Source: Pseudomonas fluorescens
Lineage (GTDB): Bacteria > Pseudomonadota > Gammaproteobacteria > Pseudomonadales > Pseudomonadaceae
Direction of reading: 5' to 3'
Assembly (NCBI RefSeq): GCF_002837185.1
Contig: NZ_KZ477993.1
Location: 164,758-197,542, forward strand
Length of the DNA stretch: 32,785 nucleotides
Positions 16,541 through 25,199 of this stretch are shown here, piece by piece; the stretch's first letter is position 1; every line of letters starts with the position of its first letter. Position numbers and translations under genes: made by a program. The notes beneath the pieces were generated by a model that did no database searches, was not told the DNA's origin, and saw only the letters and a list, made by a program, of their open reading frames with translations.

Positions 16541-17848
16541 TCAACGGCTGCGCGTGATGCTCAGGCCCTTGAGCAGGCTCAGCGCCTGGGCCAACTGGTA
16601 ATCGTCGTCCTGCGGCATCGGTTTGGCTTTGGCGCCACTGCCGGTCGGCTGGTCGGCGCCGCCGTTGCCATTGCCCAGGTGGCCTTGCAGGTCCGCCTCT
16701 TTGTAGTACTCGCTGTCGATCTCGTTGGTGATCCTGGCCTTGCGCACTTCGATGTCCGGCACGATGCCCTGCGCCTGGATCGAGCGACCATTAGGCGTGT
16801 AGTACAGCGCCGTGGTGATCTTCAACGCACGCTCGTTATTGAGCGGCAACACGGTTTGCACCGAGCCTTTACCGAAGCTGGTGGTGCCCATCAGCACGCC
16901 GCGCTTCTGGTCCTGCAGGGCACCGGCAACGATCTCCGAGGCCGAGGCGCTGCCGCCGTTGATCAGCACGGCCAGCGGCACGTTCTCGCTCAGATCGTTG
17001 CCGGTGGCCGAGAAGCGCAGCTCGGAATTGGCGATGCGGCCCTTGGTGTAGACGATCAGGCCCTTGGTGATGAAGTGGTCGACCACTTCCACCGCCGATT
17101 GCAACACGCCACCCGGGTTGTTACGCAGGTCGAGCACGATGCCGTTGAGCTTCTTGCCATTGTCCTTGCGCAGCTTGGCCAGGGCCTTGGCCACTTCGTC
17201 GCCGGTCTTGACCTGGAACTGGGTAATGCGGATGTAACCATAGCCCGACTCCAGCAACTGGCTCTTCACGCTCTTGACCGTGATGGTCGCGCGGGCCAGG
17301 GTCACGTCAAACGGGTTGCCGCCGTCGCGCACCAGGGTCAGGGTGATTTTCTGGCCGAGCTTGCCGCGCATTTTGTCGACGGCTTCGGTCATGGATTGGC
17401 CACGGGTCGGCTGGCCGTTGATCTTGACGATCAGGTCACCGGCCTGGATGCCGGCCTTGGACGCCGGGGTATCGTCGATGGGCGAGACCACTTTGATCTG
17501 GCCGTCTTCGGAGCCCACTTCGATACCCAGTCCACCGAATTCACCGCTGGTGCTTTCCTGCAGTTCAGCGAAGTCTTCGGGGCCCAGGTAGGCCGAATGC
17601 GGGTCGAGGTTGCTGAGCATGCCCTTGATGGCATTTTCCAGCAGGGTCTTGTCGTCTACGGGTTCGACATAGGCAGCCTTGATCCGGTCCATGACCTCGG
17701 CAAAGGTGCGCAGCTCGTCCAGCGGCAACGGCGCCTTGGTGGTCGCGGCCATTGCAGCGGGTGCAGCCTGGTCGGCAAAAGCCAGAGGCGCGCCGATCAC
17801 CAGGGCGATCGTCAGGGCCAGCGATGTGAGGCGGGACAAATGCAGCAT
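16541..17848 (-). CDS. ctpA: S41 carboxyl-terminal processing protease CtpA
   Basis: This 435-residue periplasmic serine protease has an N-terminal signal sequence (residues 1-26) and a PDZ domain at about 100-180 (FGGLGIEV, AGIQAGDLIVKING). The S41 catalytic core has Ser302 in GGSASASEIVAGAL and Lys327 in TTSFGKGS. These positions equal those known for P. aeruginosa CtpA, which degrades peptidoglycan cross-link hydrolases with the lipoprotein LbcA. The tail (about 400-420) is Gly/Asn-rich. A TAGGAG Shine-Dalgarno precedes the start. The gene lies 30 bp after envC and abuts yibQ, consistent with one operon for control of septal and side-wall murein hydrolases. Confidence 0.95.
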   Translation of the reverse strand: MLHLSRLTSLALTIALVIGAPLAFADQAAPAAMAATTKAPLPLDELRTFAEVMDRIKAAYVEPVDDKTLLENAIKGMLSNLDPHSAYLGPEDFAELQESTSGEFGGLGIEVGSEDGQIKVVSPIDDTPASKAGIQAGDLIVKINGQPTRGQSMTEAVDKMRGKLGQKITLTLVRDGGNPFDVTLARATITVKSVKSQLLESGYGYIRITQFQVKTGDEVAKALAKLRKDNGKKLNGIVLDLRNNPGGVLQSAVEVVDHFITKGLIVYTKGRIANSELRFSATGNDLSENVPLAVLINGGSASASEIVAGALQDQKRGVLMGTTSFGKGSVQTVLPLNNERALKITTALYYTPNGRSIQAQGIVPDIEVRKARITNEIDSEYYKEADLQGHLGNGNGGADQPTGSGAKAKPMPQDDDYQLAQALSLLKGLSITRSR

Positions 17849-17878
17849 GTCGAACGAACTCCTAATGTAGATGCGACC

Positions 17879-19174
17879 CTATCCTTGGGATCGGCACCAT
17901 TGTGCAGGGTCGCTCGGGCGGCCCTGCTGACGAATAGCGAAGTACAGCGCCGGGGTGTCCTGGCCACCACTGTTACCGACAGTGGAGATGGATTCACCGG
18001 CTTTTACCACATCACCTGCCGACTTGAGTAACGTCTGATTGTGGCCGTAAAGGCTCAAATAGCCATTACCGTGGTCAAGAATCACCAGCAAACCGGCCCC
18101 GCGCAGCCAATCGGCAAACACCACGCGCCCGCCGTGGACGGCGTGGACCTGGCTGCCCGCAGAGGCGCTGATCATCACACCATCCCACTTGGCACGGGTA
18201 TCATCGCCGCGGGTTTCACCGAAGCGTGCCAACAGTCGACCATCAACCGGCCATGGAAGTTTGCCGCGGGCTGAAGCAAAAGGCCCGCCGAATGACTCGC
18301 CGCTGCTGGAAACCAGCGGGCCAGGCTCTGCATGCGCCGGTTTGCGCGGGGCCGGCGCATCGCTGGTGGCAGCCAGTTCGGCCTCACGCTGGCGCTTTTT
18401 TTCGGCTTCCTGCTGGGCGATCAGCGCTTTTTGCCGCGCTTCTTCGGCCTCGCGTGCCTGGCGCGCCAGGGTTTCTTCGATAGTCTTGAGCACTTTGGCC
18501 AGGTCAGCCTGGTCCTGCTCGCGGGCCTGGAGCTTGGCGTCGCGGGCTTTTACGTCATCGTTGAGTTTGGCCAGGGCTTGCTGGCGTTCCTTGCGGACCT
18601 TGTCCAACTCGTTGCGCTGGGTGTCGAGCGCGGTCTTCTGGTCGAGCAGTTGGGCCTGCTGATCATTGATCTCCTGCTCGACATTGGCCAACTGGCGCAG
18701 CGTTTCGTTAAAGCCCTTCAACTGCGCCAGGCGCGCCTGGCTCAGGTAATCGTAATAGGTGAGGGTGCGGGCAAATTTTTCCGGGTTCTGCTGGTTGAGC
18801 AGCAGTTTGAGATATTCCTGGCGGCCGCTCTGGTAGGCGGCGCGGGCCTGGATCGCGATCAGGCGTTGCTGTTCAACGCGTGCGCTCTGGAGTTTTTTTT
18901 TCTCAGCGTCGAGTCGCTCCAGTTCCGACTCGCTCTTCTTTAGTTCTTTTTGCAGCTCCTGGACCTGCTTCTCCAGCTTGCCCATTTCGGTTTCCGTGCC
19001 GCGCAGGTCTTTCTGCACGCCGGACTTTTCTTCCTGGAGCTTGCCGAGCAGTTTTTTCAGCTCGGTAATGTCCTGACGCGTAGCGTCCAACTGTTGTTGG
19101 GTTTGTGCACGCTCATCGGCAAATGCCGGTTGGAGCAGGCAGACAAGAGCGAGGGTAATCAAGGCGCGAAGCAT
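17879..19174 (-). CDS. envC: Murein hydrolase activator EnvC
   Basis: This 431-residue periplasmic protein has a signal peptide MLRALITLALVCLLQPAFA. A long coiled coil (about residues 25-270, rich in Gln, Glu, Lys and Leu heptads) is followed by a LytM/M23 domain (about 315-431). The LytM domain is degenerate. The first metal motif reads KWDG instead of HxGxD, and the HLHFE region reads ALYFAIRQ without the HxH pair. This is the pattern of EnvC activators, which switch on AmiA/AmiB amidases rather than cutting peptidoglycan. The start was moved to 19174 to fit the signal peptide; the open frame upstream runs into the REPIN. It is followed by ctpA. Confidence 0.93.
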   Translation of the reverse strand: MLRALITLALVCLLQPAFADERAQTQQQLDATRQDITELKKLLGKLQEEKSGVQKDLRGTETEMGKLEKQVQELQKELKKSESELERLDAEKKKLQSARVEQQRLIAIQARAAYQSGRQEYLKLLLNQQNPEKFARTLTYYDYLSQARLAQLKGFNETLRQLANVEQEINDQQAQLLDQKTALDTQRNELDKVRKERQQALAKLNDDVKARDAKLQAREQDQADLAKVLKTIEETLARQAREAEEARQKALIAQQEAEKKRQREAELAATSDAPAPRKPAHAEPGPLVSSSGESFGGPFASARGKLPWPVDGRLLARFGETRGDDTRAKWDGVMISASAGSQVHAVHGGRVVFADWLRGAGLLVILDHGNGYLSLYGHNQTLLKSAGDVVKAGESISTVGNSGGQDTPALYFAIRQQGRPSDPAQWCRSQG

Positions 19175-19322
19175 AGAGGCGGGCGACACCAGGGGAAAGG
19201 GACGCTCTAGTATGCCCGCCAAGCGCCGCAAAAAAAACGTCCAATTGGGGCGGGCGGGCAAGATAGGTGCCGAGTGGTGGTGGTATGGCAAAAAGATATC
19301 TTCCAAACACCGAAGGGCCAAT

Positions 19323-19409
19323 GTGGGAGGGGGCTTGCCCCCGATAGCGGTGGACCAGTCACATAAGTGTTGACTGACACTCCGTCATCGGGGGCAAGCC
19401 CCCTCCCAC
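19323..19409. repeat. REPIN, 87 bp (copy C)
   Basis: Both REP ends are consensus (GTGGGAGGGGGCTTGC from 19323, inverted copy ending 19409). It separates gpmI from envC, two genes on the same strand, and so lies in the gap of what is a continuous gene series in other genomes. Confidence 0.95.
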
Positions 19410-19433
19410 ATTGGATCTACCGTGTTGTTTAAA

Positions 19434-20960
19434 TCAGACCAGGATTGAAGTGCCAGTCATTTCCTTCGGCTTTTCCAGCCCCATCAGCATCAGCATGGTC
19501 GGCGCCACATCCGCCAATACGCCGCCGTTACGCACTTTGAAATCGCGCTTGCCGACGTAGATGAACGGCACCGGCTCGGTGGTGTGGGCTGTGTGGGCCT
19601 GGCCGGTGGACTCGTCGGACATTTGCTCGCAGTTGCCGTGGTCGGCGGTGATCAGCGCTTCGCCACCGACGTTGTCCAGGGCATCGACGATGCGGCCCAC
19701 GCACAGGTCCAGGCACTCCACGGCCTGGGTGGCCGCTTCCAGGTTGCCGCTGTGGCCGACCATGTCGCCGTTGGCGTAGTTGACCACGATGACGTCATAA
19801 CGCTGATGCTCGATGGCATCGACGATTTTGTCGGTGACTTCCGGCGCGCTCATTTCTGGCTGCAGGTCGTAGGTGGCGACTTTTGGCGATGGGATCAGGA
19901 TGCGTTCTTCACCCGGGAACGGCTCTTCGCGGCCACCGGAGAAGAAGAAGGTCACGTGGGCATATTTTTCGGTTTCGGCGATGCGCAGTTGCGTCTTGCC
20001 GTTTTTCGCCAGGTAATCGCCCAGCACGTTTTCCAGGCTGCCCGGCGCGAATGCCGAAGGGGCCGGGATGTTGGCGGCGTATTGGGTAAGCATTACGAAC
20101 TCGGCTTTCGGCTGGCGTGCGCGGTCGAAATCCTTGAAACCGGCGTCGACAAACACATGGCTCAGTTCACGGGCACGGTCGGCGCGGAAGTTCATGAACA
20201 CCACGGCGTCGCCGTCTTCGACTTTCACCGGCTCACCGATGGTGGTGGCCTTGACGAATTCATCGCTCTCGCCACGCGCGTAGGCGGCTTCCAGGCCTTG
20301 CTGGGCAGTGGCGGCGTTGAATTCGGCCTGACCGTCGACGATCAGGTTGTAGGCTTGGGCCACGCGGTCCCAGCGGTTGTCGCGGTCCATGGCAAAGTAA
20401 CGGCCTACCAGGCTGGCGATGCGGCCTTTGCCCAGGGCGGCGAACGTGGCGTCCAGCAGTTCGATGGACGACTGCGCGCTTTTGGGCGGGGTGTCGCGAC
20501 CATCAAGGAAGGCGTGCAGGTAGATCTTGTCGGCACCGCGCTTGAAGGCCAGTTCGGCCATGGCGATCAGGTGGTCCTGATGGCTGTGTACGCCGCCATC
20601 CGAGAGCAGGCCCATGAAGTGCACGGCCTTGCCGGCGGCGACGGCTTTATCCACCGCCGCGCAAATGGTCGGGTTCTCGAAGAACTCGCCATCGCGGATC
20701 GCTTTGGTCACGCGGGTGAAGTCCTGATAGACCACTCGTCCGGCGCCGAGATTCATGTGGCCGACTTCCGAGTTGCCCATCTGGCCGTCCGGCAGGCCCA
20801 CGTCCATGCCGGAGCCTGAGATCAGGCCGTTGGGCACGGTGGCGGTGAGGCGGTCCAGCACAGGCTTGCGGGCGGCGTACACCGCGTTGTCGTGGTGGCT
20901 TTCACTGTGTCCGAAGCCATCGAGAATTATCAGGACCAAAGGTTTAGGCGTGGTAGTCAT
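19434..20960 (-). CDS. gpmI: 2,3-bisphosphoglycerate-independent phosphoglycerate mutase
   Basis: This 508-residue cytosolic glycolytic enzyme interconverts 2- and 3-phosphoglycerate and binds two Mn2+ ions (alkaline phosphatase superfamily). Metal and nucleophile motifs are visible: LIILDGFG with Asp14, [12 protein letters not shown] with the phospho-serine at Ser64, DGRDTPP around residue 154, and the C-terminal [10 protein letters not shown] and ITADHGNCE motifs. Length is normal (about 510). The ATG at 20960 has AGAGGATCT upstream; the longer frame to 21038 lacks support. It is divergent from the rhodanese gene, 151 bp apart. Confidence 0.97.
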   Translation of the reverse strand: MTTTPKPLVLIILDGFGHSESHHDNAVYAARKPVLDRLTATVPNGLISGSGMDVGLPDGQMGNSEVGHMNLGAGRVVYQDFTRVTKAIRDGEFFENPTICAAVDKAVAAGKAVHFMGLLSDGGVHSHQDHLIAMAELAFKRGADKIYLHAFLDGRDTPPKSAQSSIELLDATFAALGKGRIASLVGRYFAMDRDNRWDRVAQAYNLIVDGQAEFNAATAQQGLEAAYARGESDEFVKATTIGEPVKVEDGDAVVFMNFRADRARELSHVFVDAGFKDFDRARQPKAEFVMLTQYAANIPAPSAFAPGSLENVLGDYLAKNGKTQLRIAETEKYAHVTFFFSGGREEPFPGEERILIPSPKVATYDLQPEMSAPEVTDKIVDAIEHQRYDVIVVNYANGDMVGHSGNLEAATQAVECLDLCVGRIVDALDNVGGEALITADHGNCEQMSDESTGQAHTAHTTEPVPFIYVGKRDFKVRNGGVLADVAPTMLMLMGLEKPKEMTGTSILV

Positions 20961-21051
20961 AGATCCTCTCGCGGCGTTAATAAAGGAAGGCAATGGAAAA
21001 GTGAGTGGCAGTTTAAAGCGAAGTTCCAACCGCGTCACCGCTTTACGGGGG

Positions 21052-21079
21052 TTGGCCGCCCCCGACGGCTGTGTATACT
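21052..21079 (+). promoter_or_regulatory. Putative promoter of rhodanese-grxC-secB
   Basis: TTGGCC (21052-21057) and TATACT (21074-21079) are 16 bp apart, 33 bp upstream of the rhodanese start. It is a reasonable sigma-70 match and the only clear one in the gpmI/rhodanese intergenic region. Confidence 0.45.
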
Positions 21080-21111
21080 TACCGCCATTTTAACGCCCTG
21101 GAACCTCCTTG

Positions 21112-21525
21112 ATGGTTGATCACCTGATTGCATTTGCCACTGCCCACTATCTGCTCGTGGGTGCCTTCGTCATCCTGCTGGCGCTGCTGATCGCTCACGA
21201 ATTGAGCCGTGGTGGCCGCAGCCTGAGTACATCGGAGCTGACCGCGCTGGTCAACAAGGATGAGGCCGTTGTCGTGGATATTCGCTCGGCCAAGGATTTC
21301 GCCGCCGGCCATATCGTCGGCGCCCTGAACATTCCCCAGGACAAGCTGATCGCGCGCTTGGCCGAACTGGAGAAATACAAGGCCAAGACTATTATCCTGG
21401 TCGACGCCCAAGGCCAGCACTCCGGCACTCACGCCCGCGAGATGCTCAAGTCCGGCTTCACCGCTGCCAAGCTGTCCGGTGGTATCAGCAGCTGGCGTGG
21501 CGATAACCTGCCGTTGGTGAAGTGA
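21112..21525 (+). CDS. Membrane-anchored rhodanese-like protein lacking catalytic Cys
   Basis: This 137-residue protein has one N-terminal membrane segment (about residues 11-28, HYLLVGAFVILLALLIAHEL). A single rhodanese domain follows: LTALVNKDEAVVVDIRSAKDFAAGHI and the closing LSGGISSWRGDNLPLV. In active rhodaneses the active-site loop begins with Cys (C-x-x-G-x-x-S). Here it reads ILVDAQGQHSGTHA, so Asp takes the Cys position and sulfur transfer by persulfide is unlikely. Position next to grxC and secB matches yibN of E. coli. GAACCTCCTTG lies before the ATG, with only a weak Shine-Dalgarno. The stop is 1 bp before grxC. Confidence 0.9.
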   Translation: MVDHLIAFATAHYLLVGAFVILLALLIAHELSRGGRSLSTSELTALVNKDEAVVVDIRSAKDFAAGHIVGALNIPQDKLIARLAELEKYKAKTIILVDAQGQHSGTHAREMLKSGFTAAKLSGGISSWRGDNLPLVK

Positions 21526-21526
21526 T

Positions 21527-21781
21527 ATGAGCCAGGTTGTCGTGTATTCCAGCGATTATTGCCCTTTTTGCATCCGAGCCAAGCAGTTGCTCCAGAGCAA
21601 GAAGGTGGCCTTCGAAGAAATCAAGGTCGACGGCAAACCTCAAGTGCGCGCTGAAATGGCCCAGAAGGCTGGCCGCACGTCGGTCCCGCAGATCTGGATC
21701 GGCAGCCGGCATATCGGTGGTTGCGACGACCTGTTCGCCCTGGAGCGCGCCGGTAAACTCGACGCGCTGCTGTCCGCCTAA
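21527..21781 (+). CDS. grxC: Glutaredoxin 3
   Basis: This 84-residue cytosolic dithiol glutaredoxin has active site CPFC (residues 12-15) after VVVYSSDY. It has the cis-proline motif TSVPQIWIG and the glutathione-binding GGCDDL. It reduces disulfides and glutathione mixed disulfides at the expense of GSH. Length is normal. It starts one base after the rhodanese stop and precedes secB by 35 bp, an order kept across gammaproteobacteria. Confidence 0.97.
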   Translation: MSQVVVYSSDYCPFCIRAKQLLQSKKVAFEEIKVDGKPQVRAEMAQKAGRTSVPQIWIGSRHIGGCDDLFALERAGKLDALLSA

Positions 21782-21816
21782 CCCCTAAAAGACCCCAAGA
21801 TAAAGAAGGATCTGCG

Positions 21817-22296
21817 ATGACTGACCAACAGAACCCCGAAGCAGCGCAAGACCAAGGCCCACAGTTTTCGCTGCAGCGCATCTACGTGCGTGACCTGTCG
21901 TTCGAAGCGCCGAAAAGCCCGGCGATCTTTCGCCAGGAATGGACCCCAAGCGTCGCGCTGGACCTGAACACTCGCCAGAAATCCCTGGAAGGTGACTTCC
22001 ACGAAGTCGTGCTGACCCTGTCGGTCACCGTCAAGAACGGCGAAGAAGTGGCCTTCATCGCTGAAGTGCAGCAGGCCGGTATCTTCCTGATCCAGGGCCT
22101 GGACGAAGCGTCCATGAGCCACACCCTGGGCGCGTTCTGCCCGAACATCCTGTTCCCGTATGCTCGTGAGACCCTGGACAGCCTGGTCACCCGTGGCTCG
22201 TTCCCGGCGCTGATGCTGGCGCCGGTGAACTTCGATGCCCTGTACGCCCAAGAGCTGCAGCGCATGCAACAGGAAGGTGCGCCGACGGTTCAGTAA
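21817..22296 (+). CDS. secB: Protein-export chaperone SecB
   Basis: This 159-residue tetrameric cytosolic chaperone holds precursor proteins unfolded and delivers them to SecA. Conserved features are [16 protein letters not shown] (residues 16-31), the [17 protein letters not shown] strand region, [11 protein letters not shown] and [20 protein letters not shown]. It has a strong Shine-Dalgarno (AGAAGGA) upstream. The acidic, Gln-rich N-terminal tail (residues 1-15) is as in other pseudomonads. Confidence 0.97.
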   Translation: MTDQQNPEAAQDQGPQFSLQRIYVRDLSFEAPKSPAIFRQEWTPSVALDLNTRQKSLEGDFHEVVLTLSVTVKNGEEVAFIAEVQQAGIFLIQGLDEASMSHTLGAFCPNILFPYARETLDSLVTRGSFPALMLAPVNFDALYAQELQRMQQEGAPTVQ

Positions 22297-22315
22297 GTCG
22301 ATGCGGTAAAAAAAT

Positions 22316-22402
22316 GCGGGAGGGGGCTTGCCCCCGATTGCGGTGGGTCAGCTACAGGTATGCTGGCTGATACACCGCCATCGGGGGCAAGCCCCCTCCC
22401 AC
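22316..22402. repeat. REPIN, 87 bp (copy D)
   Basis: The left end reads GCGGGAGGGGGCTTGC (one change, T to C, at position 2); the right REP, ending at 22402, is consensus. It sits between the convergent secB and trmL genes. Confidence 0.93.
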
Positions 22403-22416
22403 ATTTGCTATGTGTG

Positions 22417-22872
22417 TTACTTGAAACCGAGTTGGCGCCAGCCTTCGTAGACGGCGACGGCGACGGTGTTGGACAGGTTCAGGCTGCGGCAGCCCTCGCG
22501 CATCGGCAAGCGCAGGCGATGGCCATCAGGCAGGGCATCGAGTACCTCGGCCGGCAGGCCGCGGCTCTCCGGGCCGAACAGAAACGCGTCGCCCTCGGCA
22601 AAGCTGGCATCATGAAAAGGCCGCGAGCCCTTGGTGGTGAACGCGAACACACGTGGCTGGCCCAGGCTGTCCAGGCAACTGGCCAGGTCGGCGTGGCGCT
22701 GGAGGGTGGCGTACTCGTGGTAATCCAGTCCGGCGCGACGCAGGCGTTTATCGTCCATGTCGAAGCCCAGCGGTTCGATCAAATGCAGGTGGCAGCCACT
22801 GTTGGCGCACAGCCTGATAACGTTGCCGGTATTCGGCGGAATTTCTGGTTGAAAAAGGATGACGTGAAACAT
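22417..22872 (-). CDS. trmL: tRNA (cytidine(34)-2'-O)-methyltransferase TrmL
   Basis: This 151-residue SPOUT-class enzyme 2'-O-methylates the wobble base of certain tRNA-Leu species with SAM. SPOUT motifs are visible: PPNTGNVIRLCANSGCHLHLIEPLGF (residues 12-37), FLFGPESRGLP near residue 99 and LPMREGCRSLNLSNTVAVAVYEGWRQ at the C-terminal knot. Length is typical (about 155). The start ATG shares the palindrome CATG with the start of the divergent gene. GGAG lies 7 bp upstream. The much longer frame upstream is inside the divergent gene. Confidence 0.95.
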   Translation of the reverse strand: MFHVILFQPEIPPNTGNVIRLCANSGCHLHLIEPLGFDMDDKRLRRAGLDYHEYATLQRHADLASCLDSLGQPRVFAFTTKGSRPFHDASFAEGDAFLFGPESRGLPAEVLDALPDGHRLRLPMREGCRSLNLSNTVAVAVYEGWRQLGFK

Positions 22873-23311
22873 GCACGGCTCCGAAGGCAAAGATGCGCTG
22901 CATTCTACCCCCGAAGACGACCCAAGGCCGAAGCTATTGCCCAGGGTATTGGGCTCACTGGCGATCGTCGGCTTGATGGTGGGCTTGATGATCGGGCGCC
23001 TGACCACCCCGCAACCGGTCGAGTTGCAACAGGTAGAGCCTGTGGCGGACGGTGTGGTGGTGTGGTTCAACCGCGAGCCCAAGCTGCACGGCGAGCATAT
23101 CGACGGCACCGTGGCGCTGCTGTTCGACGCGCAAGGCAAGGTCACCGCAGGGCGACTCAAGGTCAATGACAAGGATGTGAACTGGCGGGTGCGCAAGACC
23201 GACGGGGGTTTGCTGCTCAACCTGGTGGCGGCCCGGCCATTGCGTGGGGAGTGGAAGGGCCAGGAGGTCGATGACCGCTGGCGGCTGGAGATCCATCTCC
23301 ATGAGCAATAA
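22871..23311 (+). CDS. Hypothetical single-pass membrane protein
   Basis: This is a 146-residue protein of unknown function. It has a short polar N-terminus, one membrane segment at about residues 27-43 (VLGSLAIVGLMVGLMIG), then a periplasmic beta-rich domain (VADGVVVWFNREPKLHGEH... RLEIHLHEQ). The pattern VVVWFNREPK...GTVALLFDAQGK resembles nothing I can name. The ATG at 22871 is the first in frame; AAAGGATG lies about 11 bp upstream. A gene of this kind sits between trmL and ntrC in other pseudomonads. It converges on ntrC across a repeat-rich 450-bp gap. Confidence 0.8.
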   Translation: MHGSEGKDALHSTPEDDPRPKLLPRVLGSLAIVGLMVGLMIGRLTTPQPVELQQVEPVADGVVVWFNREPKLHGEHIDGTVALLFDAQGKVTAGRLKVNDKDVNWRVRKTDGGLLLNLVAARPLRGEWKGQEVDDRWRLEIHLHEQ

Positions 23312-23448
23312 AAGAGGGAGGTCCCGGCCTGCCTGTACCAGGGCTCCCAAAACGGGGTGAAGCCAGGGGCTTCGGTGTTAAAGAGGGGATTCTCGGCCTG
23401 CCTGTACCAAGGTCCCCGAAACTGGGTAGTACCAGGGTTATTGCAGGG
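23311..23448. repeat. Imperfect 69-bp tandem repeat (two copies)
   Basis: Two copies at 23311-23379 and 23380-23448 both contain CGGCCTGCCTGTACCA (23325-23340 and 23394-23409), offset by 69 bp. About three quarters of the aligned bases agree. It begins immediately at the stop codon of the hypothetical gene. Confidence 0.8.
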
Positions 23449-23496
23449 GGCGTGCCAGAGTTTGCAATTAGCCCCATAAAAACTTGCAAGAAAGCG

Positions 23497-23521
23497 CAAA
23501 GCCCCGGAATTCGGGGCTTTG
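23497..23521. terminator. Possible bidirectional terminator hairpin
   Basis: CAAAGCCCCG (23497-23506) and CGGGGCTTTG (23512-23521) form a perfect 10-bp stem with a 5-base loop. The T-tracts are only the three bases inside the stem, so termination strength is uncertain. It lies between convergent genes, where either strand could use it. Confidence 0.5.
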
Positions 23522-23644
23522 GCGGTTTCAGCTGTCGAGAATTCTTCAGCGATAACGATCTTTCAGGTACCGGGCCCGTGCCCAATGCCGGTTCATGGTG
23601 CATTGAAGCAGTGCACAACCCTCAAATCTTGTGAAGATCCAAAT

Positions 23645-23731
23645 GTGGGAGGGGGCTTGCCCCCGATAGCGGTGCATCAGCCAGCCTATCTGTAGCTGAC
23701 CGACCGCCATCGGGGGCAAGCCCCCTCCCAC
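23645..23731. repeat. REPIN, 87 bp (copy E)
   Basis: Both REP ends are consensus (from 23645, ending 23731), with complementary inner arms. It lies 31 bp beyond the ntrC stop codon. Confidence 0.95.
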
Positions 23732-23762
23732 ATTGGATTTTCAGTGGCTCAGAGAGCGATGA

Positions 23763-25199
23763 TCAGGCGTCGTCGCTGTCGTCGTCATCCCCGCCATCCA
23801 CCTTCATCCCCAGTTCCTTGATCTTGCGCGTGAGGGTGTTACGCCCCCAACCCAGCAGCACGGCGGCATCGCGGCGGCGGCCGGCGGTGTGCTTGAGCGC
23901 GGTCTCGATCATGATCCGCTCGAACGCCGGTACAGCGCTGTCGAGCAGGTTCGACTGGCCGCGTGCCAGGGCCTGGTCGGCCCATTGACGCAGCGCCTGT
24001 TCCCAGTTGGTCACTGGGGCCGAGTCCTGCGGCAGGCTCAGCAGCTCCGGCGGCAGGTCGCTGATGTGCACTTCGCGCCCGGACGCCATCACCGTGATCC
24101 AGCGGCAGGTGTTCTCCAGCTGGCGTACGTTACCGGGCCATGGCAGGTGCTTGAGGTATTCCTCGGTCTCGCTTTTGAGCAGCTTCGGCTCCACGGCCAG
24201 TTCCTGGGCGGCGCGGCTGAGGAAGTGGCGGGCGAGGGTGGGGATGTCTTCGCGGCGGTCCGACATGCGCGGGATATGGATGCGGATCACGTTGAGGCGG
24301 TGGAACAAGTCCTCACGGAATTTGCCGGCGTGCACCAGGGTTTCCAGGTTCTGGTGCGTGGCTGCGATGATGCGTACATCCACCTTGACCGGCGTGTGGC
24401 CGCCCACCCGATAGAACTCGCCGTCCGCCAGCACCCGCAGCAGGCGGGTCTGGGTATCGGCCGGCATGTCGCCGATTTCGTCGAGGAACAAGGTGCCGCC
24501 GTCTGCCTGTTCAAAGCGCCCACGGCGCAGGTTGGCCGCGCCGGTGAACGCACCTTTTTCATGGCCGAACAGCTCGGACTCCATCAAGTCCTTCGGGATA
24601 GCGGCCATGTTCAGCGCAATGAACGGCGAGGCTGCCCGAGGGCTGTGACGGTGCAGGGCGTGGGCCACCAGTTCTTTACCGGTACCCGATTCGCCGTTGA
24701 TCAGCACGGTGATGTTGGAATGGCTCAAGCGCCCGATGGCACGAAACACTTCCTGCATCGCCGGCGCTTCGCCGATGATCTCCGGGGTGCGGGTCAGGGC
24801 CGGCGGGGCTTCCTGGTTCTGTTGCTCCTGGGCGTGCTGGTTGGCGCGCTTGACCAGCGCCACCGCCTCATCCACATCGAACGGCTTGGGCAGGTACTCA
24901 AAGGCGCCGCCCTGGTAGGACGCAACGGCGCTGTCCAGGTCCGAGTGCGCCGTCATGATGATCACTGGCAGGCGCGGGTGCTGTTCGCGAATGCGCGCCA
25001 GCAAGTCCAGGCCGCTGGCGCCGGGCATGCGGATATCGGAGATGATCACGTCCGGCTGCTGGCGAGCCAGGCGGCTCATCACGCCGTCGGCGCTGTCGAA
25101 GCTCTGGGTGGTCATGCCTTCCTGTTGCAAGGCTTTCTCCAGGACCCAGCGGATAGAACGGTCGTCATCGACGATCCAGACAGTTTCACTACGGCTCAT
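23763..25199 (-). CDS. ntrC: Nitrogen regulation response regulator NtrC
   Basis: This is a 478-residue sigma-54 activator. The receiver domain (residues 5-120) has Asp11-Asp13 and the phosphorylation site Asp55 in VIISDIRMPG. The AAA+ domain has Walker A GESGTGKE (169-176), GAFTGA (216-221) for sigma-54 contact and Walker B TLFLDE (236-241). A Fis-type helix-turn-helix is at about 432-465 (TAGRRRDAAVLLGWGRNTLT), followed by an acidic tail GGDDDDSDDA. Phosphorylated by NtrB under nitrogen limitation, it activates promoters such as that of glnA. The start overlaps the ntrB stop by 4 bp. Confidence 0.97.
   Translation of the reverse strand: MSRSETVWIVDDDRSIRWVLEKALQQEGMTTQSFDSADGVMSRLARQQPDVIISDIRMPGASGLDLLARIREQHPRLPVIIMTAHSDLDSAVASYQGGAFEYLPKPFDVDEAVALVKRANQHAQEQQNQEAPPALTRTPEIIGEAPAMQEVFRAIGRLSHSNITVLINGESGTGKELVAHALHRHSPRAASPFIALNMAAIPKDLMESELFGHEKGAFTGAANLRRGRFEQADGGTLFLDEIGDMPADTQTRLLRVLADGEFYRVGGHTPVKVDVRIIAATHQNLETLVHAGKFREDLFHRLNVIRIHIPRMSDRREDIPTLARHFLSRAAQELAVEPKLLKSETEEYLKHLPWPGNVRQLENTCRWITVMASGREVHISDLPPELLSLPQDSAPVTNWEQALRQWADQALARGQSNLLDSAVPAFERIMIETALKHTAGRRRDAAVLLGWGRNTLTRKIKELGMKVDGGDDDDSDDA

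Larger units (their letters stand above)
23312..23762. other. Intergenic region between convergent genes, repeat-rich
   Basis: This 451-bp stretch has no convincing gene. In order it holds the 69-bp tandem repeat, a GC hairpin (23497-23521), about 120 bp without recognised features, and REPIN copy E. Short open frames here lack Shine-Dalgarno sites and run through the repeats. Confidence 0.7.

Noticed and set aside
16460..18031. 523-residue open frame opposite ctpA
   Set aside because: It is antisense to CtpA, which has all catalytic residues. The frame is rich in His, Gln and Arg and shows no domain.
17879..19174. Active M23 peptidase activity for the EnvC protein
   Set aside because: The zinc-binding His residues of the LytM motifs are replaced (KWDG, ALYFAIRQ), so it should be an activator and not a hydrolase.
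23452..23634. 60-residue open frame in the ntrC downstream gap
   Set aside because: It reads through the terminator-like hairpin, has no Shine-Dalgarno site and no family resemblance.
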